Part shown: in pieces, positions 1-7,152 of the stretch
How the letters are laid out: each line of letters begins with the position of its first letter
Position numbering within the stretch: the first letter of the stretch is position 1
DNA from: CAYJFQ01 sp964369955
GTDB taxonomy: Bacteria; Bacillota_I; Bacilli_A; Erysipelotrichales; Erysipelotrichaceae
NCBI GenBank assembly: GCA_964369955.1
Contig: CAYJFQ010000002.1
Span: 1-64,000, forward strand
Direction: 5' to 3'
Length of the DNA: 64,000 bases
Translations under genes and position numbers: made by a program
Notes under the pieces: generated by a model
Database searches by the model: none
What the model was told of the DNA's origin: nothing
The model's input: only the letters and a program-made list of their open reading frames with translations

Positions 1-2
1 AA

Positions 3-68
3 GCAAATATTGGTTTTGACAAAACAATAGAGGATGAAGATTTTTGGAGTTGTTATACTAAAAAATAA
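3..68 (+). CDS. C-terminal end of an upstream gene (partial)
   Basis: Only the last 21 codons lie in the window. The third frame is open from the first base and ends at TAA 66-68, giving a tail that ends EDEDFWSCYTKK. The other two forward frames stop within 30 bases. The acidic and aromatic composition looks like real protein, but the fragment is too short to name a family. The upstream sequence would settle it. Confidence 0.4.
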   Translation, partial: ANIGFDKTIEDEDFWSCYTKK

Positions 69-171
69 TAATAATCTATACTTTGTTATGTTAATTTAAA
101 TATTATTAGAATGAATCTTTGTAGTTTAAATTCGAATCGTCATAAGATAGTCAATAATTAGATATTGAAAA

Positions 172-226
172 ATAACTAAACCGCAACTGAAGAATTGGGC
201 ACAATTAAATGTTGCGGTTTAGTTAT
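172..226. repeat. 16-bp perfect inverted repeat with an inner stem
   Basis: The arms are ATAACTAAACCGCAAC (172-187) and its exact reverse complement (211-226). The 23-nt loop contains a further AATTG (192-196) and CAATT (202-206) pair, so an RNA could fold into a long two-part hairpin. On the plus strand no U-run follows. On the minus strand TTTTT follows directly, so a minus-strand terminator is possible, but no minus-strand gene lies upstream of it. Confidence 0.7.
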
Positions 227-532
227 GTTCTAAAAATGTTATTTACATAACAGTTCAATATTATATGATTAATTAAGCACACAATTGCCTATTATAAATT
301 ATGAAATTTAGTTAAGTAAAAAATACCATCAACTTATGTAGGTAGTTATAGGTAAAATATTGAATTTACAGTTCCTTTTTTAAATAATTAGTTAATATTT
401 TTTCTTCACAAATTCTTCGTTTTGATTTGTTTAGTGAACAATCGACCTACTAAATAATTGTTCATATTGTACCTTTTGTTAATCTATGATTACATTGTTA
501 ATTGCTGGATTGTGGTCTAACAAGTAATATTG

Positions 533-541
533 TGTTAATAT
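533..541 (+). promoter_or_regulatory. Extended -10 of a leaderless promoter
   Basis: TGTTAATAT (TG, one base, then TAATAT) ends six bases before the ATG at 548. The expected transcription start falls on or next to the start codon. No ribosome-binding site is present and no good -35 is seen. Confidence 0.5.
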
Positions 542-547
542 TATTCT

Positions 548-1045
548 ATGAAAATTTTAAAAGCTCAATTGAATAATGTTGAAGAAGTATTGGAAATAAT
601 TCAACAAGCTAAAGATAGTTTAAAAGCTATGAATATTGATCAATGGCAAGCTGGGTATCCAAATAGAGATTCTATTGTCTGTGATATTAATAATAATAAT
701 GCCTATGTTTTAATTGAAGATAAGGTTGTTGGATATATGTTTTTATCTTTAGAACGTGAACCAGCCTATAATGATTCTAGATGTCATTGGTTAAACCAAG
801 ATAGATATGGAATTATTCATCGTTTATGTGTTAGAAATGAGTATAAAGGAAAGGGGCTATCTTATTCTTTGTTTAAGTTTGCGGAAGAGTTTTGTTTGTC
901 AAATCAAGTTGAAAATCTTCGGATAGATACGCACATTGATAATATTATAATGCAGAATGCGCTGAAGAAATTAAATTATAAGTTTTGTGGTTTGTGTCAG
1001 TACAATGGCGTTGATAGAAATTGTTATCAAAAATTATTGAAATAG
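548..1045 (+). CDS. GNAT family N-acetyltransferase
   Basis: A 165-residue protein of normal length for a single GNAT domain. The acetyl-CoA binding stretch is visible as RLCVRNEYKGKGLSYSLF, with the Q/R-x-x-G-x-G/A pattern as YKGKGL; the C-terminal part (LNYKFCGLCQYNGVDRNCYQK) is typical of amino-acid or small-molecule acetyltransferases. The substrate cannot be read from the sequence. The start is set by an extended -10 box only six bases upstream, so the message is probably leaderless. rimO follows after 16 bases and is likely cotranscribed. Confidence 0.85.
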   Translation: MKILKAQLNNVEEVLEIIQQAKDSLKAMNIDQWQAGYPNRDSIVCDINNNNAYVLIEDKVVGYMFLSLEREPAYNDSRCHWLNQDRYGIIHRLCVRNEYKGKGLSYSLFKFAEEFCLSNQVENLRIDTHIDNIIMQNALKKLNYKFCGLCQYNGVDRNCYQKLLK

Positions 1046-1061
1046 TTAGGATAGGTAAAGT

Positions 1062-2142
1062 ATGACTAAAATTAGTTTTATATCTTTAGGTTGTAGTAAA
1101 AATCAAGTAGACTCAGAGAAGTTATTAGGGGTATTGCTTGATAAGTTTGAATTGACAAATAATTACCGTGAAGCTGAGTATATCTTTATCAATACTTGTG
1201 CTTTTATTGAGAGTGCTAAAAAAGAGGCGATTGACACTATTTTTGAAATGTCACAATATAAAGAAATTGGTAAGTGTAAGAAACTTATTGTTTTTGGTTG
1301 TTTTTCACAAAGATATGGTGAACTTGTTGCGCCTGATTTGCCTGAAGTTGATAGGTTTGTGACTATTGATGAGTATGAGAGTTTGAATAGTATCTTAACT
1401 GATTTATTGAATGTTGATTTTAAGGGTGATTATCACCGTGATCGTATTTTGATTAATAAGCCTTATAGTGCATATTTAAAGATTGCAGAGGGTTGTGATA
1501 ATCGTTGTTCATACTGTGCGATACCTTTGATAAGAGGAAAGTATCGTAGTTATCCAAAAGAAGAGTTAATAACGGAAGCAAAAAGACTTGCAGGATTGGG
1601 TGTTAAAGAAATTGTATTAATAGCTCAAGATACTACTTTATATGGACAAGATTTATATGGTTATTTAGCTTTAGGAGAGTTGTTAGAAGAAATTAATAAA
1701 ATAGATGGAATAGTGTGGATTCGTGTTTTATATATGTATCCTGATCTATTGGATGAGAAGTTAATAAAGACAATGAACAGGTTGGATAAGGTATTAATGT
1801 ATTTTGATATTCCGATGCAGTATGGTTCTAATCGTATGTTAACTTTAATGAATCGTCGTGGAACTGTTGAGAAAATCGAGTCAGTTATTAATTATCTAAA
1901 GAGTTTAAATATTGATCATGTGCTTAGAACGACTNNNNNNNNNNNNNNNNNNNNNNNNNNNNNNNNNNNNNNNNNNNNNNNNNNNNNNNNNNNNNNNNNN
2001 NNNNNNNNNNNNNNNNNNNNNNNNNNNNNNNNNNGATGGTAGTTTTTATATTGATAATAGTAAAGAATTAATAGTAGGAGAAATTGTTGAGATTGAAGTA
2101 GTAAAATCTAATGATTATGATATCTATGGCAAAGCGATTTAG
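1062..2142 (+). CDS. rimO: Ribosomal protein S12 methylthiotransferase RimO, interrupted by a scaffold gap
   Basis: Radical-SAM enzyme that adds a methylthio group to an Asp of ribosomal protein S12. The N-terminal cluster domain begins LGCSKNQVDSEK, with further Cys in INTCAF and FGCFS; the radical-SAM ligands are C145, C149 and C152 (CDNRCSYC). A 100-N run at 1935-2034 interrupts the gene. The 291 residues before it and 35 after it (end of the TRAM domain, DGSFYIDNSKELIVGEIVEI) are in different frames, which is expected if 100 N is a placeholder. RimO proteins are about 430-440 residues, so roughly 105 residues (about 315 bp) are missing. It follows the GNAT gene closely and overlaps the carboxypeptidase gene. 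Confidence 0.9.
1935..2034. other. Scaffold gap of 100 N inside rimO
   Basis: Exactly 100 N, the usual placeholder for a gap of unknown size. The flanking sequences do not match each other. The downstream part of rimO is in a different frame from the upstream part, so the true gap is not 100 bases. Confidence 0.95.
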
Positions 2143-3391
2143 TGTATTAATAGTCCTATTATGTGTTTTTGTTTTGAATGTCCAAAATCTTCAAGCATAT
2201 GAGGCGCCGGATTTCGAGATAGAAAGTGAAGCAATCTTAATTTATAACCAAACATTAGATCAAGTAATTTATTCGATAAATGCTGATGAGGTGATGGTTC
2301 CTGCTTCTTTAACTAAAATTGTTACTGCCTTAGTTATTTTGGAAACTCAAACAGATTTAACAAAAGAAGTTAAAGTAACTGATGAAATGTTAACAGGGTT
2401 ATCAGGAGCTTCAATAATGAAGGCTTGGAGTGGCGAAATATTTACAATAGAAGAATTATTGTATGGCTTGATGTTGCCTTCTGGTTGTGATGCTTCACAA
2501 ATATTGGCGATAGCTGATGCTGGTAGTGAGGCTAAGTTTGTTGAGAAGATGAATGAATATGTTGATAAGATGGGTTTAAGTGTAACGCATTTTAGAGATT
2601 CAAGTGGTTTAAGTGAAACGGGTCAAGTTACAACTGCTAATGAAATGTTAGAAATTCTTAAGGTCGCTAAGGCTCATCCGATTCTTAGTGAAATTATGTC
2701 AACTAGTAAATACACAATAGAAGAAACCAATTTAAGAAGTGAGCCATTAGTTTTAAATAATTCTATTAGTTCTTTAAAAAATAGTAGTAATAGTTTATAT
2801 ACTTCTCAGATAATTGGTGGTAAAACAGGCTACAACATTAATGCTGGAACATGTTTAGCTTCATTTGGATTAGTAGATGATCATGAGTATCTAATTGTAA
2901 CATTGAATGCAGGTCGTAGTTGGGATTATCCTTATTCGTTTTTAGATGCTAATCATTTATACCAATGGCTTGATGATTCATTTGTGTATACTAGTTTAAT
3001 TGTTAAGGATCAAGTTATTAAAAATATTGAAATTATAGATAGTGATATTAAAACTTTTGACTTAGTATCTTCCGAAGATAGAATGATTCTTCTTCAAGGA
3101 GATGATAAGATATCTGATGTTACTATAAATGTTGAAGTTCTTAAAAATATTGCACCTATTTTAAAAGGTGAGAGTATCGCAGAAGTAACAGTTTATTATC
3201 AAGATCAATTGTATGAAAAGTTTGATGTTGTTTTAGAAGAGGACATTGAAAAAGGTCTAATTTATATCATTAGAGACTTTGTAATTGAATATGCAGTGTT
3301 TATTGTTGTTGGAATGTTCTTATTATTAGTGGGGTTATGTTTGTTGCTAAGAAGAAGGATTAAGCGTCCAAAACGTTATGTAACGAACTAA
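2126..3391 (+). CDS. D-alanyl-D-alanine carboxypeptidase (DacA/DacF-like PBP)
   Basis: Low-molecular-mass penicillin-binding protein that trims the terminal D-Ala of peptidoglycan stem peptides outside the membrane. An N-terminal signal peptide (MAKRFSVLIVLLCVFVLNVQ) is followed by the SxxK motif SLTK (S61, K64), SGC at 119-121 where the SxN motif should be, and KTG near 233. A C-terminal membrane helix (YAVFIVVGMFLLLVGLCLLL) and a basic tail anchor it. ATGs at 2111 and 2117 are alternative starts; none has a clear ribosome-binding site, and 2126 gives the most normal signal peptide. It overlaps rimO by 17 bases. The Cys in the SxN motif is noteworthy. Confidence 0.9.
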   Translation: MAKRFSVLIVLLCVFVLNVQNLQAYEAPDFEIESEAILIYNQTLDQVIYSINADEVMVPASLTKIVTALVILETQTDLTKEVKVTDEMLTGLSGASIMKAWSGEIFTIEELLYGLMLPSGCDASQILAIADAGSEAKFVEKMNEYVDKMGLSVTHFRDSSGLSETGQVTTANEMLEILKVAKAHPILSEIMSTSKYTIEETNLRSEPLVLNNSISSLKNSSNSLYTSQIIGGKTGYNINAGTCLASFGLVDDHEYLIVTLNAGRSWDYPYSFLDANHLYQWLDDSFVYTSLIVKDQVIKNIEIIDSDIKTFDLVSSEDRMILLQGDDKISDVTINVEVLKNIAPILKGESIAEVTVYYQDQLYEKFDVVLEEDIEKGLIYIIRDFVIEYAVFIVVGMFLLLVGLCLLLRRRIKRPKRYVTN

Positions 3392-4282
3392 ATTATTTTT
3401 TCTTAAATTAACTTCAAGAATTTTCTTGAAGTTTTTATTTGGGAATTCAGAGTATTCTTTTGTGCTTACTAAAATTATGTTATTTGCCATTTTTAGACTA
3501 TGATTTAAAATATTGATTTGATCTGATTGTTTAGCGCTAGTGTAGAATCCATAAGGCATATCGAGAATTAAAATATCATACTTATTATTATTTTCTAGCA
3601 TGTTTTGTTTATTGATCTTAGAAGGGTCGAATTTAAAATGTTTTAAATTTTCTTTAGCATTGTTTGCGATTAGATAACTTATTTCAGTTCCTACAATATC
3701 TCTATTTTTAATTAGACCTTCAATAACTACAGTACCAATCCCGCAACACGGATCAATAATTGTACCTTCTTTAAACACCAAGTTGCATAGCTCAATTATT
3801 TGGTGTGATAATCTTGTAGTTAGGCTATTTGAATATTGGAAGGGCTTATCAATTCTTTTTTTATAAGAGTAAGGGTTATATTTTATTTCACCTAGTATCC
3901 ACTTATTATCAATGTAGGCCCATATTAAATTAATGCTTTGGTTTTTAATTGTACCTTCTCCTGGTAAAATATTCGCAATTTCTTTGGTGATATCCATTCT
4001 TTTTTGGTAGTTAATATCCTTATTGTGTTGCCAACTGTTTAAGTACCAGTTGTTGTAGTTGGTGTTTTTTATCTGTTGAGTGAACTTTAGGTAATCTTCT
4101 TCTATGATTAGTATTTTTACTTGGAAATGTAGAAATGTATGGTCATCAAGTTGATAGTCAGTATCTGAAAAGATAAAACCATTAGTGTATTGGCAATTAA
4201 ATAGCAATTGGTGAACTTTGTTAGCGATATTTTCTTCACCTTCCATAAAGGTGAAGTTGTATAAAAATCTTTCTTTTTTCAT
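3347..4282 (-). CDS. TRM11-type RNA methyltransferase (UPF0020 fold)
   Basis: A 311-residue SAM-dependent methyltransferase. The SAM-binding motif DPCCGIGTVVIEG (about residue 177) and the catalytic DMPYG motif (about 242, the N/D-P-P-Y class) mark N2-guanine-type RNA methylases; the preceding part would be the RNA-binding region. The RNA target is not evident. The start is set by an extended -10 box six bases upstream, so the message is probably leaderless. The gene is divergent from dnaD, with back-to-back -10 boxes, and its 3' end overlaps the carboxypeptidase gene by 45 bases. Confidence 0.8.
   Translation of the reverse strand: MKKERFLYNFTFMEGEENIANKVHQLLFNCQYTNGFIFSDTDYQLDDHTFLHFQVKILIIEEDYLKFTQQIKNTNYNNWYLNSWQHNKDINYQKRMDITKEIANILPGEGTIKNQSINLIWAYIDNKWILGEIKYNPYSYKKRIDKPFQYSNSLTTRLSHQIIELCNLVFKEGTIIDPCCGIGTVVIEGLIKNRDIVGTEISYLIANNAKENLKHFKFDPSKINKQNMLENNNKYDILILDMPYGFYTSAKQSDQINILNHSLKMANNIILVSTKEYSEFPNKNFKKILEVNLRKNNLVRYITFWTLNPSS
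3410..3437 (+). terminator. Terminator of the GNAT-rimO-carboxypeptidase operon
   Basis: AACTTCAAGA pairs with TCTTGAAGTT around a four-base loop and is followed by a T-run. It lies inside the 3' end of the opposite-strand methyltransferase gene. Confidence 0.7.
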
Positions 4283-4288
4283 AACTAG

Positions 4289-4297
4289 ATTTTAACA
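4289..4297 (-). promoter_or_regulatory. Extended -10 of the RNA methyltransferase gene
   Basis: Read on the minus strand this is TGTTAAAAT followed by six bases and the ATG at 4282, predicting a leaderless transcript. It lies back to back with the dnaD promoter, nine bases away. Confidence 0.5.
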
Positions 4298-4302
4298 TGA
4301 TA

Positions 4303-4311
4303 TGTTATAAT
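4303..4311 (+). promoter_or_regulatory. Extended -10 of dnaD
   Basis: TGTTATAAT is followed by eight bases and the ATG at 4320. There is no ribosome-binding site, so a leaderless or nearly leaderless mRNA is expected. Confidence 0.55.
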
Positions 4312-4319
4312 ATTTAAAC

Positions 4320-4835
4320 ATGAAAAAGAATAAATGGTTTAATGAAGTCTACATTGATAAAATGAGTTTAGCGATTAGTTTGTATCCTGAGCTATCTTTA
4401 ACTAGTGATGAGTTTTTGGTTGTGTTATGTATCCTACATTTAAATAAGGCTTCAAGAAAGATTAATAATCAAATTATTATGGAGTTTACTAAGTTAAGTG
4501 CTGATAAAATTGATGAGATTATTGACTCATTGGTTGCTAAACGCTATCTAGTAATAAAAATAACTAAGGCTGATGTAACGTTCTCTTTAGATAACTTATT
4601 TGAAGTAGAAGAAGAAGTCAAAGAAAAGAAAGCTACTAATTTGTTTGCGCTTGTTGAACAAGAGTTTGGTAGAGTCTTAAGTCAAAAAGAAAGCGAAATT
4701 ATTGCAGGGTTATCTGTTAAGTATCCGAAGAAAGATATTTTAAATGCTTTAAGAGAAGCTTTAATTTATGACAAGAAAAGTTTAAATTATATATCTAAAA
4801 TCTTAACGAATAAGGAAAAAGATGAACAAGAGTGA
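4320..4835 (+). CDS. dnaD: DnaD-family replication initiation protein
   Basis: A 171-residue protein. The N-terminal part is the winged-helix region (LSLTSDEFLVVLCILHLNKA) and the C-terminal part is the DnaD domain (FALVEQEFGRVLSQKESEII through KKSLNYISKILTNK). DnaD acts with DnaA and DnaB in primosome loading at oriC in low-G+C Gram-positives. At 171 residues it is shorter than the Bacillus protein of about 230. It overlaps nth by 14 bases, the Bacillus arrangement, which supports the assignment. Confidence 0.85.
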   Translation: MKKNKWFNEVYIDKMSLAISLYPELSLTSDEFLVVLCILHLNKASRKINNQIIMEFTKLSADKIDEIIDSLVAKRYLVIKITKADVTFSLDNLFEVEEEVKEKKATNLFALVEQEFGRVLSQKESEIIAGLSVKYPKKDILNALREALIYDKKSLNYISKILTNKEKDEQE

Positions 4836-5463
4836 AGCTGCGTATGTACTAGAGGAGATTGATAAGTTATTTCCTAATGCTGGTTGTGAGTTAGATTATC
4901 GTACTCATTTTGAATTGTTAATAGCTATTGTATTATCAGCTCAAACAACTGATAAAAGAGTTAATATCGTAACTAAAGATTTGTTTAAGAAGTATGGTAG
5001 TGCTAGTTTATTGGCTAAAGCTGATTTTGTTGATGTCAAGAATCTTATCTCTTCAATTGGTTTAGCTAATAATAAGGCTAAGAATATTATTGCTTTAAGT
5101 AACGATATTATTGATAAGTTTGATGGAGAAGTTCCAAATACTTTTGATGAGTTGATTAGTTTGCCCGGAGTTGGTCGTAAGACCGCCAATGTTATGCTAG
5201 TAGAGGCTTTTAAGATTCCAGCTATTCCTGTTGATACTCATGTAGAACGTGTCTCTAAAAGGCTTGGTTTTGCGCCTAATAATGCAGATGTATTGATAGT
5301 TGAAGAGAAATTATCTAAATATATTGACAAAGATAAATGGATTAAAGCTCATCATTTATTTATTCATTTTGGAAGATATTTTTGCAAAGCTAGTGCTCCT
5401 AGTTGTAGTGTCTGCCCTTTATATGATAAATGTAAGTATAAAAAGAAAAAAGATGGGAAATAA
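4822..5463 (+). CDS. nth: Endonuclease III
   Basis: DNA glycosylase/AP lyase that removes oxidised pyrimidines in base-excision repair. The 213-residue length is typical. The helix-hairpin-helix motif LPGVGRKTANVM is present with the catalytic Lys of the family in the preceding LSAQTTDKRV region, and the VDTHV segment carries the catalytic Asp. The C-terminal iron-sulfur site is complete: C-x6-C-x2-C-x5-C in CKASAPSCSVCPLYDKC. It is translationally coupled to dnaD and followed by a terminator. Confidence 0.95.
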   Translation: MNKSEAAYVLEEIDKLFPNAGCELDYRTHFELLIAIVLSAQTTDKRVNIVTKDLFKKYGSASLLAKADFVDVKNLISSIGLANNKAKNIIALSNDIIDKFDGEVPNTFDELISLPGVGRKTANVMLVEAFKIPAIPVDTHVERVSKRLGFAPNNADVLIVEEKLSKYIDKDKWIKAHHLFIHFGRYFCKASAPSCSVCPLYDKCKYKKKKDGK

Positions 5464-5480
5464 TTGAAATCAAATATTAA

Positions 5481-5508
5481 AATGCACACAAAATAGTGTG
5501 CATTTTTT
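5481..5508 (+). terminator. Terminator after dnaD-nth
   Basis: AATGCACAC (5481-5489) and GTGTGCATT (5496-5504) form a nine-bp stem with a six-base loop, followed by T bases. Confidence 0.85.
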
Positions 5509-5536
5509 GATTATTAGAAATAAAACAACCTAGAAA

Positions 5537-5565
5537 TTTACTTATATATATATATATATTATAAT
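5537..5565 (+). promoter_or_regulatory. Promoter with a (TA)8 tract as spacer
   Basis: TTTACT (5537-5542) and TATAAT (5560-5565) are separated by 17 bases, of which 5543-5558 are eight perfect TA units. A nine-bp inverted repeat (TTATTAGAA 5511-5519, TTCTAATAA 5568-5576) encloses the promoter. A start near 5572 would give a leader of about 138 nt before the gene at 5710. Slippage in the TA tract would change the spacer length. Confidence 0.55.
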
Positions 5566-5709
5566 GATTCTAATAAGTGCAAAATTAGTCATTAATTAAA
5601 ATTATCTAAATATAGGTAATTATCGAAGTTTAAGTTATGAAACAAAATAACTTGTAGTTTTTTGATTAATTGTAAACGGGTAAAAAAACTATCATAAGGG
5701 GAGGGTGCA

Positions 5710-6951
5710 ATGAAAAAACCGAGTAAACTTTTAAAATTAGTAACTATTATTTTAATATTCTTTTTAATAGCTGGTGTAGTCTTTTATTTTTATTTTAATC
5801 ACAATAAAACATATTTAGATAATCTTGAAGATTTTGTTCCTAATAAATATGAAGAAAGTACTTATATATCACTTAATATCGATACTTATTACAAAGAAAC
5901 CATTTTAAAGAATTATAATATAAAAATTCATCAATTTAATGATAGTGGTAAACTGCTACATACGTATTATGTTGCAGATATAAGGGTTACTCCTTTTCTT
6001 GGTTTTCAAAATAAAACAAATAAATTAAATTTAATGCAATTTAATGCTGGTTTAGTTAATGGTGTTTGGGAGTATGATATCGACAATAATAGTTTTAAAT
6101 TTATAGAATTTCCGGAAAATGTTCATCGTAATACAGGTGTAAATTTTTATAATTTCATTGGAGAAACAAAGTGGCTAAGCACTTTATCTTCGCATAAAGA
6201 TGGTAGACAAGATAGACCAGGAACTTATGATACTATCATTAATAGCAATTGTAATTTAGATAAAGGATATTGTTTTGAGAATGTGACTAAAGGACATTCT
6301 TTATATCATCCAATTGTTGAATTTGATAATGGTTCAATTGTAGTGACGAGAATATATCAGAATTATGATAAAGAGCTATCTCATCACTATCGTTTTCAAA
6401 TCTATGATGAAAATGGGGTGATTTTAAATGAGATCAAAATAGAAGAAGAAGCTATTTTTTCTACATTATATTTTAAACGTAATAATGAATTATGGCTAAT
6501 ACCTACTATGCTTGAAGATGGTAACTTTTTTACATACATAATTAGAGAAGATTTATCTTTTGAAAAACACTATGCAAATATTACTGGTGAATTTTTAACA
6601 CCTTCAGGATGGTACCAATACCCATTAGATGATAATAAATTGCTGTATGTATATGCAGAAGAAGATCCTGATAGTGAATATGAACTATTATTTGGTTTAC
6701 AAACAATAACAATTGAAAATGATGGTAATCTAAGTTTTGAGACTTATGATTTTGATGATAAGTATAAGCATATAAATTTATCAATTTATTCAATAGACTA
6801 TGATAATCAAGAAATTTATGCTGTTGCAACTGATATTTACAATAAAGAAAATAGTGTAGAAATATTTGATTTCGATTTAAATCTTATTAATAGCATAGAA
6901 ATCGGTTGGAACTGGTTATCGACTAAAACGATTATTGATAAGATAAATTAA
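5710..6951 (+). CDS. Unknown membrane-anchored extracellular protein
   Basis: A 413-residue protein that I do not recognise. The N-terminus has a basic stretch and one membrane helix (LVTIILIFFLIAGVVFYFYF, about residues 11-30), after which no other hydrophobic segment is evident, so most of it should lie outside the cell as a signal-anchored protein; there is no lipobox. The rest is rich in Asn, Asp, Tyr and aromatic residues, with short beta-like stretches (VVTRIYQNYDKELSHHYRFQ, LLYVYAEEDPDSEYELLFGL) that recall a beta-propeller or sensor domain. The start has a strong site (AGGGGAGGGTG). It is a single-gene unit with its own terminator. Confidence 0.75.
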   Translation: MKKPSKLLKLVTIILIFFLIAGVVFYFYFNHNKTYLDNLEDFVPNKYEESTYISLNIDTYYKETILKNYNIKIHQFNDSGKLLHTYYVADIRVTPFLGFQNKTNKLNLMQFNAGLVNGVWEYDIDNNSFKFIEFPENVHRNTGVNFYNFIGETKWLSTLSSHKDGRQDRPGTYDTIINSNCNLDKGYCFENVTKGHSLYHPIVEFDNGSIVVTRIYQNYDKELSHHYRFQIYDENGVILNEIKIEEEAIFSTLYFKRNNELWLIPTMLEDGNFFTYIIREDLSFEKHYANITGEFLTPSGWYQYPLDDNKLLYVYAEEDPDSEYELLFGLQTITIENDGNLSFETYDFDDKYKHINLSIYSIDYDNQEIYAVATDIYNKENSVEIFDFDLNLINSIEIGWNWLSTKTIIDKIN

Positions 6952-6977
6952 CTAATAATAAGTAAATATAATGTTAA

Positions 6978-7006
6978 AACAAGCAGAATGATTTCTGCTT
7001 GTTTTT
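6978..7006 (+). terminator. Terminator of the unknown membrane-anchored gene
   Basis: AACAAGCAGAA (6978-6988) and TTCTGCTTGTT (6993-7003) form an 11-bp stem with a TGAT loop, followed by T bases. Confidence 0.85.
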
Positions 7007-7071
7007 GTTTGTTTATGTTAAATCATTTTAGATGTAATTATTCTATTTAATATTTAAGTTTTGTTCTATAA

Positions 7072-7132
7072 AAAATCCCGCCTCCACAGATTTACGAATT
7101 TTTAATTCCGCTTTCTAACTTAGCGGGATTTT
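7072..7132 (-). terminator. Large-loop terminator of recU-pbp1A
   Basis: AAAATCCCGC (7072-7081) and GCGGGATTTT (7123-7132) are exact complements around a 41-nt loop, which itself holds a small GAATT/AATTC pair. Read on the minus strand the hairpin ends in a T-run just after the PBP stop codon. The loop is far larger than in the other terminators of the window. Confidence 0.6.
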
Positions 7133-7152
7133 ATTGTACAGATAAGATTATT

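Larger units (their letters stand above)
69..547. other. Gene-free stretch with inverted repeats
   Basis: No convincing coding region is seen on either strand. The stretch holds a long inverted repeat at 172-226 and an 8-bp inverted repeat (TGAACAAT at 435-442, ATTGTTCA at 457-464) with a 14-nt loop. The leaderless promoter of the acetyltransferase gene lies at its right end. No tRNA or known riboswitch was recognised. Confidence 0.6.
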
